Source: a virus
Strand: one strand, 5' to 3'
DNA: 64,000 nt
IMG/VR virus record: IMGVR_UViG_3300021579_000007
Coordinates: 1 to 64,000 of that record
A program made the translations under genes and the position numbers. Of this stretch, positions 1 through 7,760 are shown in pieces. Numbering within the stretch: the stretch's first letter is position 1; the number at the start of each line of letters is the position of its first letter. Below the pieces are notes generated by a model. It saw nothing but the letters and a program-made list of their open reading frames with translations, did not search any database and was not told the origin of the DNA.

Positions 1-1
1 C

Positions 2-214
2 CCGCCGCATCTGCGGGAGGAGGCGCAGCACTTCATGCGAAAGAGCCCTGTACTCACCGTCTGGTGGATTCTGGCCGAGACCTACCCGGAAGAGTTTTGG
101 GTCCAGCAACGGCTCGCCTGTGCCGTAATGGAGCGCTCGCTGAGGAAGCAGATCGAGCAGATCGAACGGGCACTCAGGCAGCCAGCAACGGCGATCGAGG
201 GGCGGGAATGCTGA
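2..214 (+). CDS. C-terminal part of an unrecognised early protein (5' end outside window)
   Basis: Reading frame 2 is open from the first bases to a TGA at 212-214 and gives 70 residues. The sequence looks protein-like: a Trp-rich stretch (VWWILAETYPEEFW) and then an amphipathic Lys/Glu/Arg helix. The downstream methyltransferase ATG at 208 overlaps this stop, as in a translationally coupled operon. No family recognised. The start lies upstream of the window. Confidence 0.65.
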   Translation, partial: PPHLREEAQHFMRKSPVLTVWWILAETYPEEFWVQQRLACAVMERSLRKQIEQIERALRQPATAIEGREC

Positions 215-741
215 TGCTAGATCTCTTTAGCGGCCTGGGAGGTGCAAGCCGCGCTATGAAAGAGCGCGGTTGGGAGGTGGTGATGATAGATAATGATCCT
301 GCTCGAAAGCCAGACATTTTGGCTGATATTCGTGACTGGCAATGGAGCGGAACACGCCCTGATCTCCTCTGGGCAAGCCCACCCTGCACAGATTTCTCGC
401 GTGAGGATCAGCCCTGGACCCATCGAGGAATAAAGCCGGATCTCTCATGCTGCCTTGCGACGATGCGCCTTATTGCCAGCATCAAGCCACGTTGGTGGAT
501 ACTTGAAAATGTGCGTGGAGCCGTCCCCTATCTTGGCAGACGCTACTTGCGAATCGGGTCACGCTATTTGTGGGGCAGATTCCCGCTCTTCCTCACAAAC
601 CATTGTTACGGCAAAACGAATATCCCGAGCGGAAAAAATCAAGCAGCTCTTCGTGCGCTCATCCCCTATGGAATTTCCCTGGCTCTAGCACAGGCAATTG
701 AGGGCGTTTGTGAACCCACAGCGCCGGAGGAGCGGCAGTGA
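208..741 (+). CDS. Small C5-cytosine DNA methyltransferase
   Basis: This 177-residue protein carries C5-cytosine methyltransferase signatures. DLFSGLGG near the N-terminus is the SAM-binding motif I, SPPCTDFS is motif IV with the catalytic Cys, and ENV is motif VI. It is much shorter than bacterial Dcm-type enzymes (over 300 residues) and has no visible large target-recognition domain, as in compact phage versions. I place the start at ATG 208 (or 214, same frame) because a purine-rich GAGGGGCGGG lies just upstream and the previous gene's TGA overlaps; the frame is open further upstream but that part does not look like the family. Probable role: modification of phage DNA against host restriction. 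Confidence 0.85.
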   Translation: MLMLDLFSGLGGASRAMKERGWEVVMIDNDPARKPDILADIRDWQWSGTRPDLLWASPPCTDFSREDQPWTHRGIKPDLSCCLATMRLIASIKPRWWILENVRGAVPYLGRRYLRIGSRYLWGRFPLFLTNHCYGKTNIPSGKNQAALRALIPYGISLALAQAIEGVCEPTAPEERQ

Positions 742-805
742 CCACAGATCATTTTCAAATCACTACACCAACCAAAGAAGCACAGATGAACAGGGAGGAG
801 GCCCT

Positions 806-1153
806 ATGACACTCAGAAAATTCTTTCGCTGGCTCTCGGAACCGCGCGTCCATAAGACACACGCCCCCGCCTGGTTCCCCGCGCACATCGCATGGGTCTG
901 TGAGGACTGCGGCATGATCGCCAATGGCCTCAGCGTGGCGAATGGCTGTCTGGCCTGCGGATCACACCGCGTGCTGTCAGTGCGGAAACTGGTGGAGATC
1001 ATCGTCAGGCCGATCCGCACCCGCATTGCCGAGCACCGAGAAGAAAGCCGGACGACCACTCGTCCGCCGGTGGAGAACACGGCCATGTTTCTCACGGCGC
1101 CCGGGCTGGAGAATTGGTCACTCACAGCGAGAAAGAAGAAGCCGGCCACATAA
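806..1153 (+). CDS. Small zinc-ribbon protein, function unknown
   Basis: A 115-residue protein starting at ATG 806 behind GGGAGGAGG. Two CxxC pairs (CEDCG and CLACG) about 20 residues apart in the middle suggest a zinc ribbon. The C-terminal half is basic (Arg/Lys-rich), compatible with nucleic-acid binding. Third gene of the + strand early run. No specific family recognised. Confidence 0.6.
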   Translation: MTLRKFFRWLSEPRVHKTHAPAWFPAHIAWVCEDCGMIANGLSVANGCLACGSHRVLSVRKLVEIIVRPIRTRIAEHREESRTTTRPPVENTAMFLTAPGLENWSLTARKKKPAT

Positions 1154-1320
1154 ACGGTCCACTTCCCGTGCGTCCGCAGGCTTCTCCCTTCCTCCTGCGA
1201 TGTGAGACAACCCCGCACGGGAATGCCCTGGGGGCCGGCGTTCCTCCTCAACCGACCCCCGGGGAGAAAGGAGCTGTGCCTATGGAATGAGAAGAGGAGA
1301 AGTCAGGTGACTCGCTAGAC

Positions 1321-1354
1321 AAAAAAAGGGCTTGACGCGGCAAACGCCAAGCCC
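1321..1354 (-). terminator. Rho-independent terminator reading on the minus strand
   Basis: On the minus strand GGGCTTG (from 1354) pairs with CAAGCCC (to 1328), with a partly paired inner region, and is followed by seven T residues (A-run at 1321-1327). Genes on both sides are on the + strand, so it would stop antisense transcription entering the early operon from the right. Confidence 0.6.
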
Positions 1355-1376
1355 AATCCGTAAACCCAAACCAGCA

Positions 1377-1402
1377 GCCTCTTTGTAGCAAGAGGCAAGG
1401 AG
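1377..1402 (+). promoter_or_regulatory. Hairpin abutting the recT ribosome binding site
   Basis: A perfect 7-bp stem (GCCTCTT 1377-1383 and AAGAGGC 1390-1396, 6-nt loop) ends one base before the Shine-Dalgarno AAGGAG (1397-1402) of the recombinase gene. A stem in this position could present or hide the ribosome binding site or bind a protein. Confidence 0.45.
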
Positions 1403-1410
1403 AAAAGCAA

Positions 1411-2745
1411 ATGGCAGAGGAACGCTGTGCGTATTCTTTTACTGACCGCACACAAAATACCATCAAATGTGCAGTGCATGGCGAGCGAGAGGTGCTGAAG
1501 CCGAGCACACGCAAGCAGATCCTTGCGGAGCTCGTCAGGGCAGGAAAATGGAATGGTCAGGCATTGCCTGAGATTGATGCAGCGAAAGCAGAAGAGTCTG
1601 CGCCCGAGCACAGGACAGAACAGCTTCCCGCCGTCACAGACCGTCCGACAATCCAGACGGACCTCGTTGAATACCAGACGCCGGAAGGTCAGCAGGTCAG
1701 CATCTCCGTGCTGATGTTTCGCCAGATGATTTGCCCACAAGCCAATGACAATCAAGCGCGCTACATGCTCGGTTGGTGCGCTCACAATCGGATAGATCCA
1801 TTTGGCAATGAAGCGTACTTTTCGATCGCCAAAGAACGAGAGAAAGACCGGGCGGGGAATGAGACCGGCAATTGGCTAGAGAAACCCTTAATCCAGGTCA
1901 GCAAGGATTGCTGGCTTCGGCGCATGGAGCGGCACCCACGCTTCTCACATTATGATTCCGGGCTCACGATTGAAATCAGCGCCAAACGGCTACAATCAGC
2001 CATTCTGGGCGGCATGGGCGATGACTATTTGATCGCCCCGGAACTGAAGGCACTGCTGTTGCAGGCCATGCTCGATGGTAAGCTCGCAATTCCTGGCGGT
2101 CTCGAAGGGCGCCTCGTCGTGCGCAAGCGTGGGCAATACTTAGGCCCAGACGAGAATCTTGAAGGAGCCTGGACAAAAATTTGGCGCACGGATCGGCCGG
2201 AACCCATGCTCTTTGAACTCAATTATGAAGGCTGGGCCAAGGACAATGTGTTCTGGAAGAACATGGGACCTTTTATGATATGGAAAAGTGGGCTCAAGAA
2301 CGGCACCAGGCAAGCCTTCCCCGAACTCTCCGGCCTCATCGCTCTGCCCGAGGCGCGCGACGGGCTCGATCCCGCGGCCATCGCCGATGCCGAATTTACA
2401 CAGCGGTGCACAGTCGAGCAGTTGCGGGCACTCCATGCGGCTGGCGCAAAAGTGCCCGCGCCCATTGGTCCTCTCCGCCATGCGCACCTGCACGATCTTG
2501 CGACGATCAACTACGATGGGCGCGGACTCGCGGAGCTGACCATTTTCGAGATGAGCCAGCTCATCGAGTTGATCGAGAAGGCAGCAGAGGACGATCAAGC
2601 CACGCTGGAGGCAATCGCCAGCGACCTGAAAACAGCAGACACGGACTTTAGCGAGGTGGACAATGGGAGCCTTGAGACAACTGATGGAGCAACATGCGGA
2701 TCTGACATCAGCATCACAGACGGAGAATATCGACCCGTCGCCTGA
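1411..2745 (+). CDS. RecT/Bet-family single-strand annealing protein
   Basis: A 444-residue protein with the pattern of the phage Bet/RecT recombinase family. It has a cysteine and N-rich helix, then DPFGNEAYF, then IQVSKDCWLRRMERHPRF (residues about 150-180), a GAW.KI.RTDR segment, and FWKNMGPFMIWKSG...FPEL near residue 290-310. These match the conserved core of Bet-like annealing proteins. The protein is expected to coat resected ends and anneal homologous strands during phage recombination. The N-terminal 90 residues and the acidic C-terminal 130 residues are additions. ATG 1411 follows AAGGAG at good spacing. No obvious exonuclease partner sits next to it; the VRR-NUC protein at 4976 could serve. 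Confidence 0.85.
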   Translation: MAEERCAYSFTDRTQNTIKCAVHGEREVLKPSTRKQILAELVRAGKWNGQALPEIDAAKAEESAPEHRTEQLPAVTDRPTIQTDLVEYQTPEGQQVSISVLMFRQMICPQANDNQARYMLGWCAHNRIDPFGNEAYFSIAKEREKDRAGNETGNWLEKPLIQVSKDCWLRRMERHPRFSHYDSGLTIEISAKRLQSAILGGMGDDYLIAPELKALLLQAMLDGKLAIPGGLEGRLVVRKRGQYLGPDENLEGAWTKIWRTDRPEPMLFELNYEGWAKDNVFWKNMGPFMIWKSGLKNGTRQAFPELSGLIALPEARDGLDPAAIADAEFTQRCTVEQLRALHAAGAKVPAPIGPLRHAHLHDLATINYDGRGLAELTIFEMSQLIELIEKAAEDDQATLEAIASDLKTADTDFSEVDNGSLETTDGATCGSDISITDGEYRPVA

Positions 2746-3166
2746 AGACGAGGGCGAGGATGAGAGACAGGAATTCACTGAGACTCTCGAAGCCGCCCGG
2801 TTTGCCATTTTCCAAAACCTCGGGCGGCTGAAACCATCCTTCTGTGAGGATCCGGCCTATCTCAGGCAGAATACGGAAATTGTACGCCTGCTCACAGAGG
2901 GTCTGGAACTGTGCATGATCGCTGAGCAGGATGCCGTTGCGGCCACTCCGCGCGCCCTGGTGCGCCAGGCCTATTGGCTCGATGTCCGATACGGCGGTGG
3001 CTGGGAGGCGATCGCCAAGGAGTCACCCGCAGCGGCGCGGGCGTTGCAGATTATGAATCTCAACGGCCTTTTGAAGGGTCTGGTGCAGGAGTTGCGAGAA
3101 GAAGGGCAGCCGCGGCGCCCACCGCCGAAGATCGCCCCTCACAGAAAGAGCGATGAAGTCGCATAA
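2663..3166 (+). CDS. Unrecognised early protein overlapping recT
   Basis: A 167-residue acidic/helical protein in a frame overlapping the recT 3' end by 83 nt. ATG 2663 follows GAGGTG; an internal ATG at 2684 is also possible. The middle is well-folded looking (ARFAIFQNLGRLKPSF, then YWLDVRYGGGWEAIAKE) and the tail is Pro/Arg-rich. No family recognised. Its position between the annealing protein and the next gene suggests a recombination or replication accessory role. Confidence 0.6.
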   Translation: MGALRQLMEQHADLTSASQTENIDPSPEDEGEDERQEFTETLEAARFAIFQNLGRLKPSFCEDPAYLRQNTEIVRLLTEGLELCMIAEQDAVAATPRALVRQAYWLDVRYGGGWEAIAKESPAAARALQIMNLNGLLKGLVQELREEGQPRRPPPKIAPHRKSDEVA

Positions 3167-3189
3167 TCCTACGAAAGGAAAGACAGAAT

Positions 3190-3540
3190 ATGGACACAGT
3201 AAAACTCAACACATTGGCTGGTGGTGCTCTCTTAGAACGCTTCGACGACGCCTGGCAGGAAGTGCTCGATAACATTCAGGACATCGACACGGAGGCAAAA
3301 GACAGGCGCGAGATTACCATCAAAGTCTCCATCTCCCCCGACAGCGCGCGAGACACAGGGTCTGTGAAAATTGCCGTGACGAAAAAACTAGCGGGTCCGC
3401 GCCTCGTAGAAACGGTTATCTTCCTCGGCTTCGACAACGCCGGAAGGGCGACCGCAGCGGAGCAGGAGAGAACCCTCAACCTCTTCAGTCAGACGGTGCA
3501 GAAACAAGAGCCCACACTCCAGGAGATGAAACGTGCTTAA
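3190..3540 (+). CDS. Conserved-looking small early protein, possible replication-terminator-like phage protein
   Basis: 116 residues, ATG 3190 behind GAAAGGAAAG. An N-terminal helix (LLERFDDAWQEVLDNIQD) is followed by a beta-rich region (REITIKVSISPD, GSVKIAVTKKL) and a charged C-terminal helix. The architecture resembles small phage proteins annotated as replication-terminator-like, but I base that on overall layout only. It overlaps the next gene by 8 nt, so the two are probably coexpressed. Confidence 0.6.
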   Translation: MDTVKLNTLAGGALLERFDDAWQEVLDNIQDIDTEAKDRREITIKVSISPDSARDTGSVKIAVTKKLAGPRLVETVIFLGFDNAGRATAAEQERTLNLFSQTVQKQEPTLQEMKRA

Positions 3541-4246
3541 AGAACTGGTTGATGCCATACAGGATGGAACGAAAGCGGAGATCAAAACTGTTAACGGGAT
3601 AGAGTATGTGACCAGGGAGGTTTTTATTCCTCCCCCCGAGCCTTCGCTGGCTACTCTCAACGTTCACACGTTGACCGGCTTTCTTGACTACCTCAAGACG
3701 CGCACATCGGAATTAGAGAATAAGGAACCATTCATTCACGTCGAATCTCCTACGATGGTCTCTCTCCTTGACATTCCCCTCATGCGCCATAGAAAACGAG
3801 ATTATTTCTGTACCGCTACCGCTATTACCTCTTCCGGCTTCAAGTTCGGCCAGTGGCAGGATGTAGAAAACTTTATCATTGCCATGCAGAGTCATTTTGT
3901 GAGGACAGACGAGGTCAGCCTGATTCTACAACTGGTCGGCAATTTGCGTGATGAAGTGATTCGCACCAGTGAGGACGATGGCATCACGCAAATCGCGGCT
4001 ATACGAAAAGGCGTCGCGCGTGTTGCCTCTGCGGAGGTGCCGAATCCCGTCAGTCTCCGACCCTACCGCACATTTACCGAGATTGAGCAGCCTGCGTCCT
4101 CTTACGTGCTCCGTCTCAAGAGCGGGGACGCGACACCCTCCGTGGCGCTCTTTGAGATCGCGGACAATCGCTGGCAACTAGAGGCGATCACCTCTCTCCG
4201 CTCCTATTTGGCGGACAAGGTCGGTGATGTGAAGATTATTGCGTGA
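3533..4246 (+). CDS. DUF2303 (YfdQ-like) phage protein
   Basis: A 237-residue protein starting at GTG 3533, with CAGGAGATG just upstream. The C-terminal third carries SLRPYRTFTEIEQPASSYVLRL, then PSVALFEIAD..WQLEAITSLRSYL. This is the pattern I know from the YfdQ/DUF2303 family found beside phage recombination genes. Function of the family is unknown. It is coupled by overlap to the preceding 116-residue gene. Confidence 0.65.
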   Translation: MLKELVDAIQDGTKAEIKTVNGIEYVTREVFIPPPEPSLATLNVHTLTGFLDYLKTRTSELENKEPFIHVESPTMVSLLDIPLMRHRKRDYFCTATAITSSGFKFGQWQDVENFIIAMQSHFVRTDEVSLILQLVGNLRDEVIRTSEDDGITQIAAIRKGVARVASAEVPNPVSLRPYRTFTEIEQPASSYVLRLKSGDATPSVALFEIADNRWQLEAITSLRSYLADKVGDVKIIA

Positions 4247-4255
4247 GGTGAGCCA

Positions 4256-4579
4256 ATGATTCCCCAAGACCACAATCTCCGTATCGCCGTCGTCCCCGAC
4301 TGCGTCGTCCCCGTGCAGTTCGACGTTCCGCGCACGCTGACCCCAGAGCGGCGGCTTGCCCTGGCGGTACTTGAAGATGCTATCGCCTGCCTGGAGGGCA
4401 CGCCCTCCTCTGGCTATGGCACCATCCGCCGTGCGGGGGTCAGAACGCGCCTACAGACCGAGGCGGCAGACTGGTTTGCCTCGCGTGACGCCAACTATCC
4501 CTTCTCCTTTGTCAACGTCTGCGCAGCGCTGGGATTAGAGCCAGACTGGGTGCGCAGAGGGCTGAGGGTGAGAAGATGA
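4256..4579 (+). CDS. Small early protein, unknown function
   Basis: 107 residues with a PERRLALAVLEDAIACLEG helix and a C-terminal DANYPFSFVNVCAALGLEP segment ending in RRGLRVRR, a layout seen in small phage early proteins. ATG 4256 follows GAGGTGAGCC. Its TGA overlaps the start of the next gene (4-nt ATGA). Confidence 0.65.
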   Translation: MIPQDHNLRIAVVPDCVVPVQFDVPRTLTPERRLALAVLEDAIACLEGTPSSGYGTIRRAGVRTRLQTEAADWFASRDANYPFSFVNVCAALGLEPDWVRRGLRVRR

Positions 4580-4893
4580 GTGGAAAGATCACCCTCAAGC
4601 AGGAGCTAGCGGACTCGCTCCAGGAGCGTGCGCGGCTGGAGGCGGAGAACGCCCATATGCGTACGGCGATCTTTGAAGCAGAGGAACTCCTTGAGGACCA
4701 AGCCGGACGGCCAGAAGGGGAGCGACTCAGCAAGGGAATTACGGCGATCTTAGAAGAGAACCGGAAGTTGAGAGAGGCGCTAGATCGCTACGCAAATAGG
4801 GCGAATTGGGCCAGCCCCTCTGGGATTCTCTACACCTCCTGGTGTGGTGGTGGCAACGGGTTTGCTTACGCTGAGGCGGCGATCACACCATGA
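4576..4893 (+). CDS. Coiled-coil small protein
   Basis: 105 residues, coupled to the upstream gene by an ATGA overlap. The first 75 residues are a charged coiled coil (QELADSLQERARLEAENAH), and the last 30 are Gly/aromatic-rich. Unknown function. Confidence 0.6.
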   Translation: MSGKITLKQELADSLQERARLEAENAHMRTAIFEAEELLEDQAGRPEGERLSKGITAILEENRKLREALDRYANRANWASPSGILYTSWCGGGNGFAYAEAAITP

Positions 4894-4979
4894 TCCGCCT
4901 TCCCGCACCTCTTTCGTGCCTTCACGAAGATGGTCAGCAAATGATGGCGGATGAATGGGAGTATATGGTGCGCCCATGA
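4890..4979 (+). CDS. 29-residue micro-ORF coupled on both sides
   Basis: ATG 4890 overlaps the upstream stop (ATGA) and its own TGA (4977-4979) overlaps the ATG of the nuclease gene at 4976. Being linked on both sides by 4-nt overlaps is the main evidence that it is translated. It ends MMADEWEYMVRP and has no recognisable domain. Confidence 0.45.
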   Translation: MIRLPAPLSCLHEDGQQMMADEWEYMVRP

Positions 4980-5347
4980 TCCGCCTCACCACCACTGAAG
5001 AGCAGGAGCACCGCGCTTTTATCGAGTACGTCCGCCTTATGGAATGGAAATATCCAGACCTGAAGATGCTTTTTCACGTTCCCAACGGCGGCAAGCGGCC
5101 AAAGGGCGAGGCGGGGAAGATGCAGGCGCTCGGGCAGAAGGCCGGCGTGTTAGATTTTCTCCTCTTGGCGCCCCGCGGCCATTGTCACGGATTTGCGCTT
5201 GAGCTGAAAGTGCCCGGCGGCCGCACGTCGATCGAGCAGCTCAACTGGATTGCCGAACTCCAAGAGCGCGGCTATTGCGCCGAGATTCGTGTTGGATGGG
5301 AGAAGGCATGGGCTGCGACTGAGAGGTATTTGAGGATGGGGAAATGA
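4976..5347 (+). CDS. VRR-NUC domain nuclease
   Basis: 123 residues with the VRR-NUC pattern: HVPNGGKRPKGEAGKMQALG, then GVLDFLLL with the metal-binding Asp, then ALELKVPGGRTSIEQLNWI with the catalytic E.K pair and conserved Gln, and a C-terminal helix ending ERYL. VRR-NUC proteins are PD-(D/E)xK nucleases, often structure-specific, in phage recombination and replication modules. I choose ATG 4976 because of the ATGA overlap with the upstream micro-ORF; ATG 4955 is an in-frame alternative. Confidence 0.85.
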   Translation: MIRLTTTEEQEHRAFIEYVRLMEWKYPDLKMLFHVPNGGKRPKGEAGKMQALGQKAGVLDFLLLAPRGHCHGFALELKVPGGRTSIEQLNWIAELQERGYCAEIRVGWEKAWAATERYLRMGK

Positions 5348-5529
5348 ACATGACCACCTGGGAATACAAAGTCATCGAGGGCATGCCCTATCAGTTGGAG
5401 ACCTTCGTTGACCGGCTGAATCTCTTTGGACAGGAAGGTTGGGAGTTGGTCAGCGTCACTACGGAAGGCGAGCGTCCCATAAAGTTCAAAGCTTTTTTCA
5501 AGAGACCGAAGGCGGAGGTCCGATCCTGA
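5344..5529 (+). CDS. DUF4177 small protein
   Basis: 61 residues with the DUF4177 signature: WEYKVIEG near the start, then LNLFGQEGWELVSVT and KAFFKR. The family is small and of unknown function. It overlaps the nuclease gene's stop by 4 nt and follows GGATGGGGAA. Confidence 0.8.
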   Translation: MNMTTWEYKVIEGMPYQLETFVDRLNLFGQEGWELVSVTTEGERPIKFKAFFKRPKAEVRS

Positions 5530-5592
5530 AGAATGCTCCCGGATACTCTTTCGGTCCTGATTATCCGTTCAACAGGTGAAAGGATTTGGAAG

Positions 5593-6543
5593 ATGCCCAG
5601 GATTAGGCGATACTATCCTGCTAGTCATACCCTTAACCGCGATCCTGAGTTCATCACTTTACGGAGACGCTACGCCGATTGGATGGGCTATGTCTGGCAC
5701 GAGATGCTTGCCTGGGGAGACCATACAGAGGGTGAATTAAAGGGAGATATAGCGGAGATTGCCCTGACATTGGCGGCAGTTTCCCTGCAGATCTACCCGA
5801 GAAGGGCGGCACATGTCATCGAGAAGGCGTTTACTTATATGCAAGAATGCGAATGGATTAGGATAGAAAGTAGACGCATTGTCATACTTAACCACGCGAA
5901 ATTTCACAACTCTAAGGAAGAAGAAAAAACCCCAGATAGGAATTCTAAAAATCCCCTCCTAACAACCGAACAACCAACCAACCTTTCTAATAAGACAAAT
6001 ACTTCTTATGAAGAAGTATTTTCGGAGAGCCAGAAAACTTCTGCCTCTCCGAACGGCTCCGCTACCCCGAGTGAACCAACCACACAAGGCGCGGAAAAAG
6101 AGCGGACCCCGAGCGAAGCAACCGCACAAGGTCCACCGGCTACGATCCCGAGCGAAGCAACCGCACAAGATCGTAGTTCGAAGGCTCCCCGAGCGAAGCA
6201 ACCGCACAAGGAGCATGACTGGCCGCCAGACGGACTATTTGTCAAATCGTTCTTAGACCGGCAGCAGTATCTTGCGCCTTTTTTTACGCAAGTAGACCTG
6301 CTTTGTCTCAACGATTCGGTCTGGTGGGAAAATTTGAGCACGGCAGTAAACGGCTTGAGCGAAGAACTCCTTGACCAGGAATTCGCCCTAATGGCTAACT
6401 GGCTGCGCGATAATGCAAGACGCCACCCCACGCCCAATGGGCTCCGCCGTTTCGTCGGAGATTGGCTCAAAAGAACGTATGAATACGAAAGGAAAAAACC
6501 GTGGCTTTCCGAAAAAAGAGCAGCGCGGATAGTCAGGAGATAA
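5593..6543 (+). CDS. Putative replication initiator carrying the origin in its gene
   Basis: 316 residues from ATG 5593 (AAAGGATTTGG upstream). Residues 1-110 form a compact helical/winged-helix-like domain (SLQIYPRRAAHVIEKAFTYM, then WIRIESRRIVILNHAKFH), typical of the N-terminus of phage replication proteins of the DnaD/O type. Residues 115-205 are a low-complexity Ser/Thr/Pro/Gln linker. The C-terminal 110 residues are helical and basic (ending KKPWLSEKRAARIVRR) and may bind a helicase or loader. Four DNA repeats fall within the linker-coding part. An upstream in-frame ATG (5533) lacks a better ribosome site. Confidence 0.6.
   Translation: MPRIRRYYPASHTLNRDPEFITLRRRYADWMGYVWHEMLAWGDHTEGELKGDIAEIALTLAAVSLQIYPRRAAHVIEKAFTYMQECEWIRIESRRIVILNHAKFHNSKEEEKTPDRNSKNPLLTTEQPTNLSNKTNTSYEEVFSESQKTSASPNGSATPSEPTTQGAEKERTPSEATAQGPPATIPSEATAQDRSSKAPRAKQPHKEHDWPPDGLFVKSFLDRQQYLAPFFTQVDLLCLNDSVWWENLSTAVNGLSEELLDQEFALMANWLRDNARRHPTPNGLRRFVGDWLKRTYEYERKKPWLSEKRAARIVRR
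5998..6211 (+). other. Likely phage replication origin (four iterons plus AT-rich palindrome)
   Basis: Four copies of a 25-bp repeat with core GAGCGAAGCAACCGCACAAG start at 6065 (diverged), 6107, 6146 and 6187, spaced 42, 39 and 41 bp (about four helical turns). Copy 3 is flanked by an exact 8-bp inverted repeat (CTACGATC 6140-6147, GATCGTAG 6169-6176). Upstream lies A/T-rich DNA with a palindrome having 10-bp arms (5998-6007 and 6011-6020). Copies 1-3 are read as PSE(P/A)T(T/A)Q but copy 4 is read in another frame as RAKQPHK, so the DNA rather than the peptide is conserved. The layout matches the lambda O-gene origin. Confidence 0.7.
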
Positions 6544-6863
6544 CTCGCTGCGACGATTGTTTCGACCGCAAAAACCAGCTCCGCCGGCACCTGCACTTTC
6601 TGAAGTTTGCCGATGAGGGGGCGCTCGGCGGACACTTACGCGGGCAATACGGCGAGGCGGCTGAATTCGATGGTACGATCGGCGTCATCCTTGCCTGGGT
6701 GCGGTCGATTCAGGCCAATTATAGCGACTTCGTAGACAATGACGGCGCACGATTGCCAGCCTGGAAAGCCTGGGTCATGACGTATCATGCGGCGGCACGC
6801 GAAGATCAGACGCTGCAGGCACCACGCACCGAGCAGGGACGGCTCTTTGCTGCGAAAGTCTGA
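6501..6863 (+). CDS. Unknown early protein, possibly ended early by an in-frame TGA
   Basis: 120 residues starting at GTG 6501 behind AAAGGA, inside the 3' end of the initiator gene (43-nt overlap). A CDDC motif lies near residue 17, then RRHLHFLKFADEG and a helical domain with several tryptophans. The same frame stays open and protein-like for 53 further codons after the TGA at 6861-6863. Confidence 0.55.
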   Translation: MAFRKKSSADSQEITRCDDCFDRKNQLRRHLHFLKFADEGALGGHLRGQYGEAAEFDGTIGVILAWVRSIQANYSDFVDNDGARLPAWKAWVMTYHAAAREDQTLQAPRTEQGRLFAAKV

Positions 6864-7025
6864 GACCGTCTTGCCGCCGCTTATCCTCGAGATATTTCCC
6901 CTTCTGTGCGCGACGAGTTTCTTGCGGCGCTGAACGTGGGAGAGATCAAATGGTCACAGTCTGTGATGCCAATGATGGAGCAGGTAGGGAACGTTATTCC
7001 CTTACGAGCAAGAGGGGAAAGTTGA
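6861..7025 (+). pseudogene. In-frame C-terminal extension beyond TGA (nonsense or readthrough)
   Basis: After the TGA at 6861-6863 the same frame continues with DRLAAAYPRDISPSVRDEF and a helical segment to a TGA at 7023-7025. Its composition looks like a real protein C-terminus. The upstream gene may therefore carry a nonsense mutation, be read through, or this may be a separate short gene starting at an internal GTG. Nearby genes show no other internal TGA, so a recoded genetic code is unlikely. Confidence 0.35.
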
Positions 7026-7201
7026 AAAATCAGCCCGCAATTACTTTTGAGGGAAAAACCTTGCACGCTGGGCCACCGCGCGTGGCAGTGGAAACCGCAC
7101 CGCACCCGCCGTGCCTGCCCGGCGGCACCTGCACTTTTTGTGAGGAGGACACGGCGCCGTGCCGGTGGGATGAAAAGAGACAGGAGGAAAGGGACGCATG
7201 A
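6950..7201 (+). CDS. Small Cys-rich protein, start uncertain
   Basis: 83 residues if ATG 6950 (GGAGAG upstream) is used. The C-terminal half (GGTCTFCEEDTAPCRWDEK) is the convincing part, with three Cys that could bind metal. The first 30 residues overlap the readthrough frame and look less protein-like, so a TTG start near 7066 behind GAGGGAAAAA is an alternative. It overlaps the next start by 4 nt. Confidence 0.45.
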   Translation: MVTVCDANDGAGRERYSLTSKRGKLKNQPAITFEGKTLHAGPPRVAVETAPHPPCLPGGTCTFCEEDTAPCRWDEKRQEERDA

Positions 7202-7440
7202 AATCTGGCGACATCATCCGCACCCCCTATGAGCCGAGCGGCCTCGTAAAAGTGGTCGCCATTGCGCCTGTGTGTTGGCCCTATGGCGTGACGGTCTTGG
7301 TCCGGTATCTGCACGATCACGCCGGCTATACGCAGGGGAGCCTCGGGCGCTATCGCTTGGCGGACCTGGAAGAGCGGCAGCAGAAAGATAAACAACGCGA
7401 AGATGAAAGCGAGGATACAGGGAACTCACACCAACAGTGA
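7198..7440 (+). CDS. Small early protein, unknown function
   Basis: 80 residues, ATG 7198 behind GGAGGAAAGGGACGC and coupled to the upstream gene by overlap. The first 55 residues look like a small beta-barrel (MKSGDIIRTPYEPSGLVKVV, then VTVLVRYLHDH) and the tail is charged and disordered. No family recognised. Confidence 0.6.
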   Translation: MKSGDIIRTPYEPSGLVKVVAIAPVCWPYGVTVLVRYLHDHAGYTQGSLGRYRLADLEERQQKDKQREDESEDTGNSHQQ

Positions 7441-7493
7441 CACGGCTGACCGTCGCCCCGCTCTTTGCAAACATGTAACGAAAGGAGACCCCT

Positions 7494-7760
7494 ATGGAAT
7501 CAGTGAGAACGGTCGAACACCATGAATCTTTTCTGATCCGCCACGCATGGGTCCACAACGGCGAACTGCTGGTGCAAACCGCAGATGACAGTGAGGTGCT
7601 CGTCTGTATCGCCAAGTTTGCCACGGCAGAAGAAGTCAAGCCGAAGCGCAAAGCGGGCAGACCGAGAACCGGAAAGAACGGGCTGGGGAAAGAGGTGCTG
7701 ACTGATAACGACAGATCACCGACAACTCCGCAACGTACTGGGCTCATTGCCGCTCAGTGA
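7494..7760 (+). CDS. Small protein with AT-hook-like motif
   Basis: 88 residues; ATG 7494 has a strong AAAGGAG site. An N-terminal beta region (ESFLIRHAWVHNGELLVQT) precedes KRKAGRPRTGK, an AT-hook-like GRP core flanked by basic residues that suggests minor-groove DNA binding. Unknown role. Confidence 0.6.
   Translation: MESVRTVEHHESFLIRHAWVHNGELLVQTADDSEVLVCIAKFATAEEVKPKRKAGRPRTGKNGLGKEVLTDNDRSPTTPQRTGLIAAQ

Noticed and set aside
6065-6211. Short spaced repeats resembling a CRISPR array
   Set aside because: The 25-bp repeats have only 14-17 bp between them, lie inside a coding frame and the first copy is diverged. Iterons explain them better.
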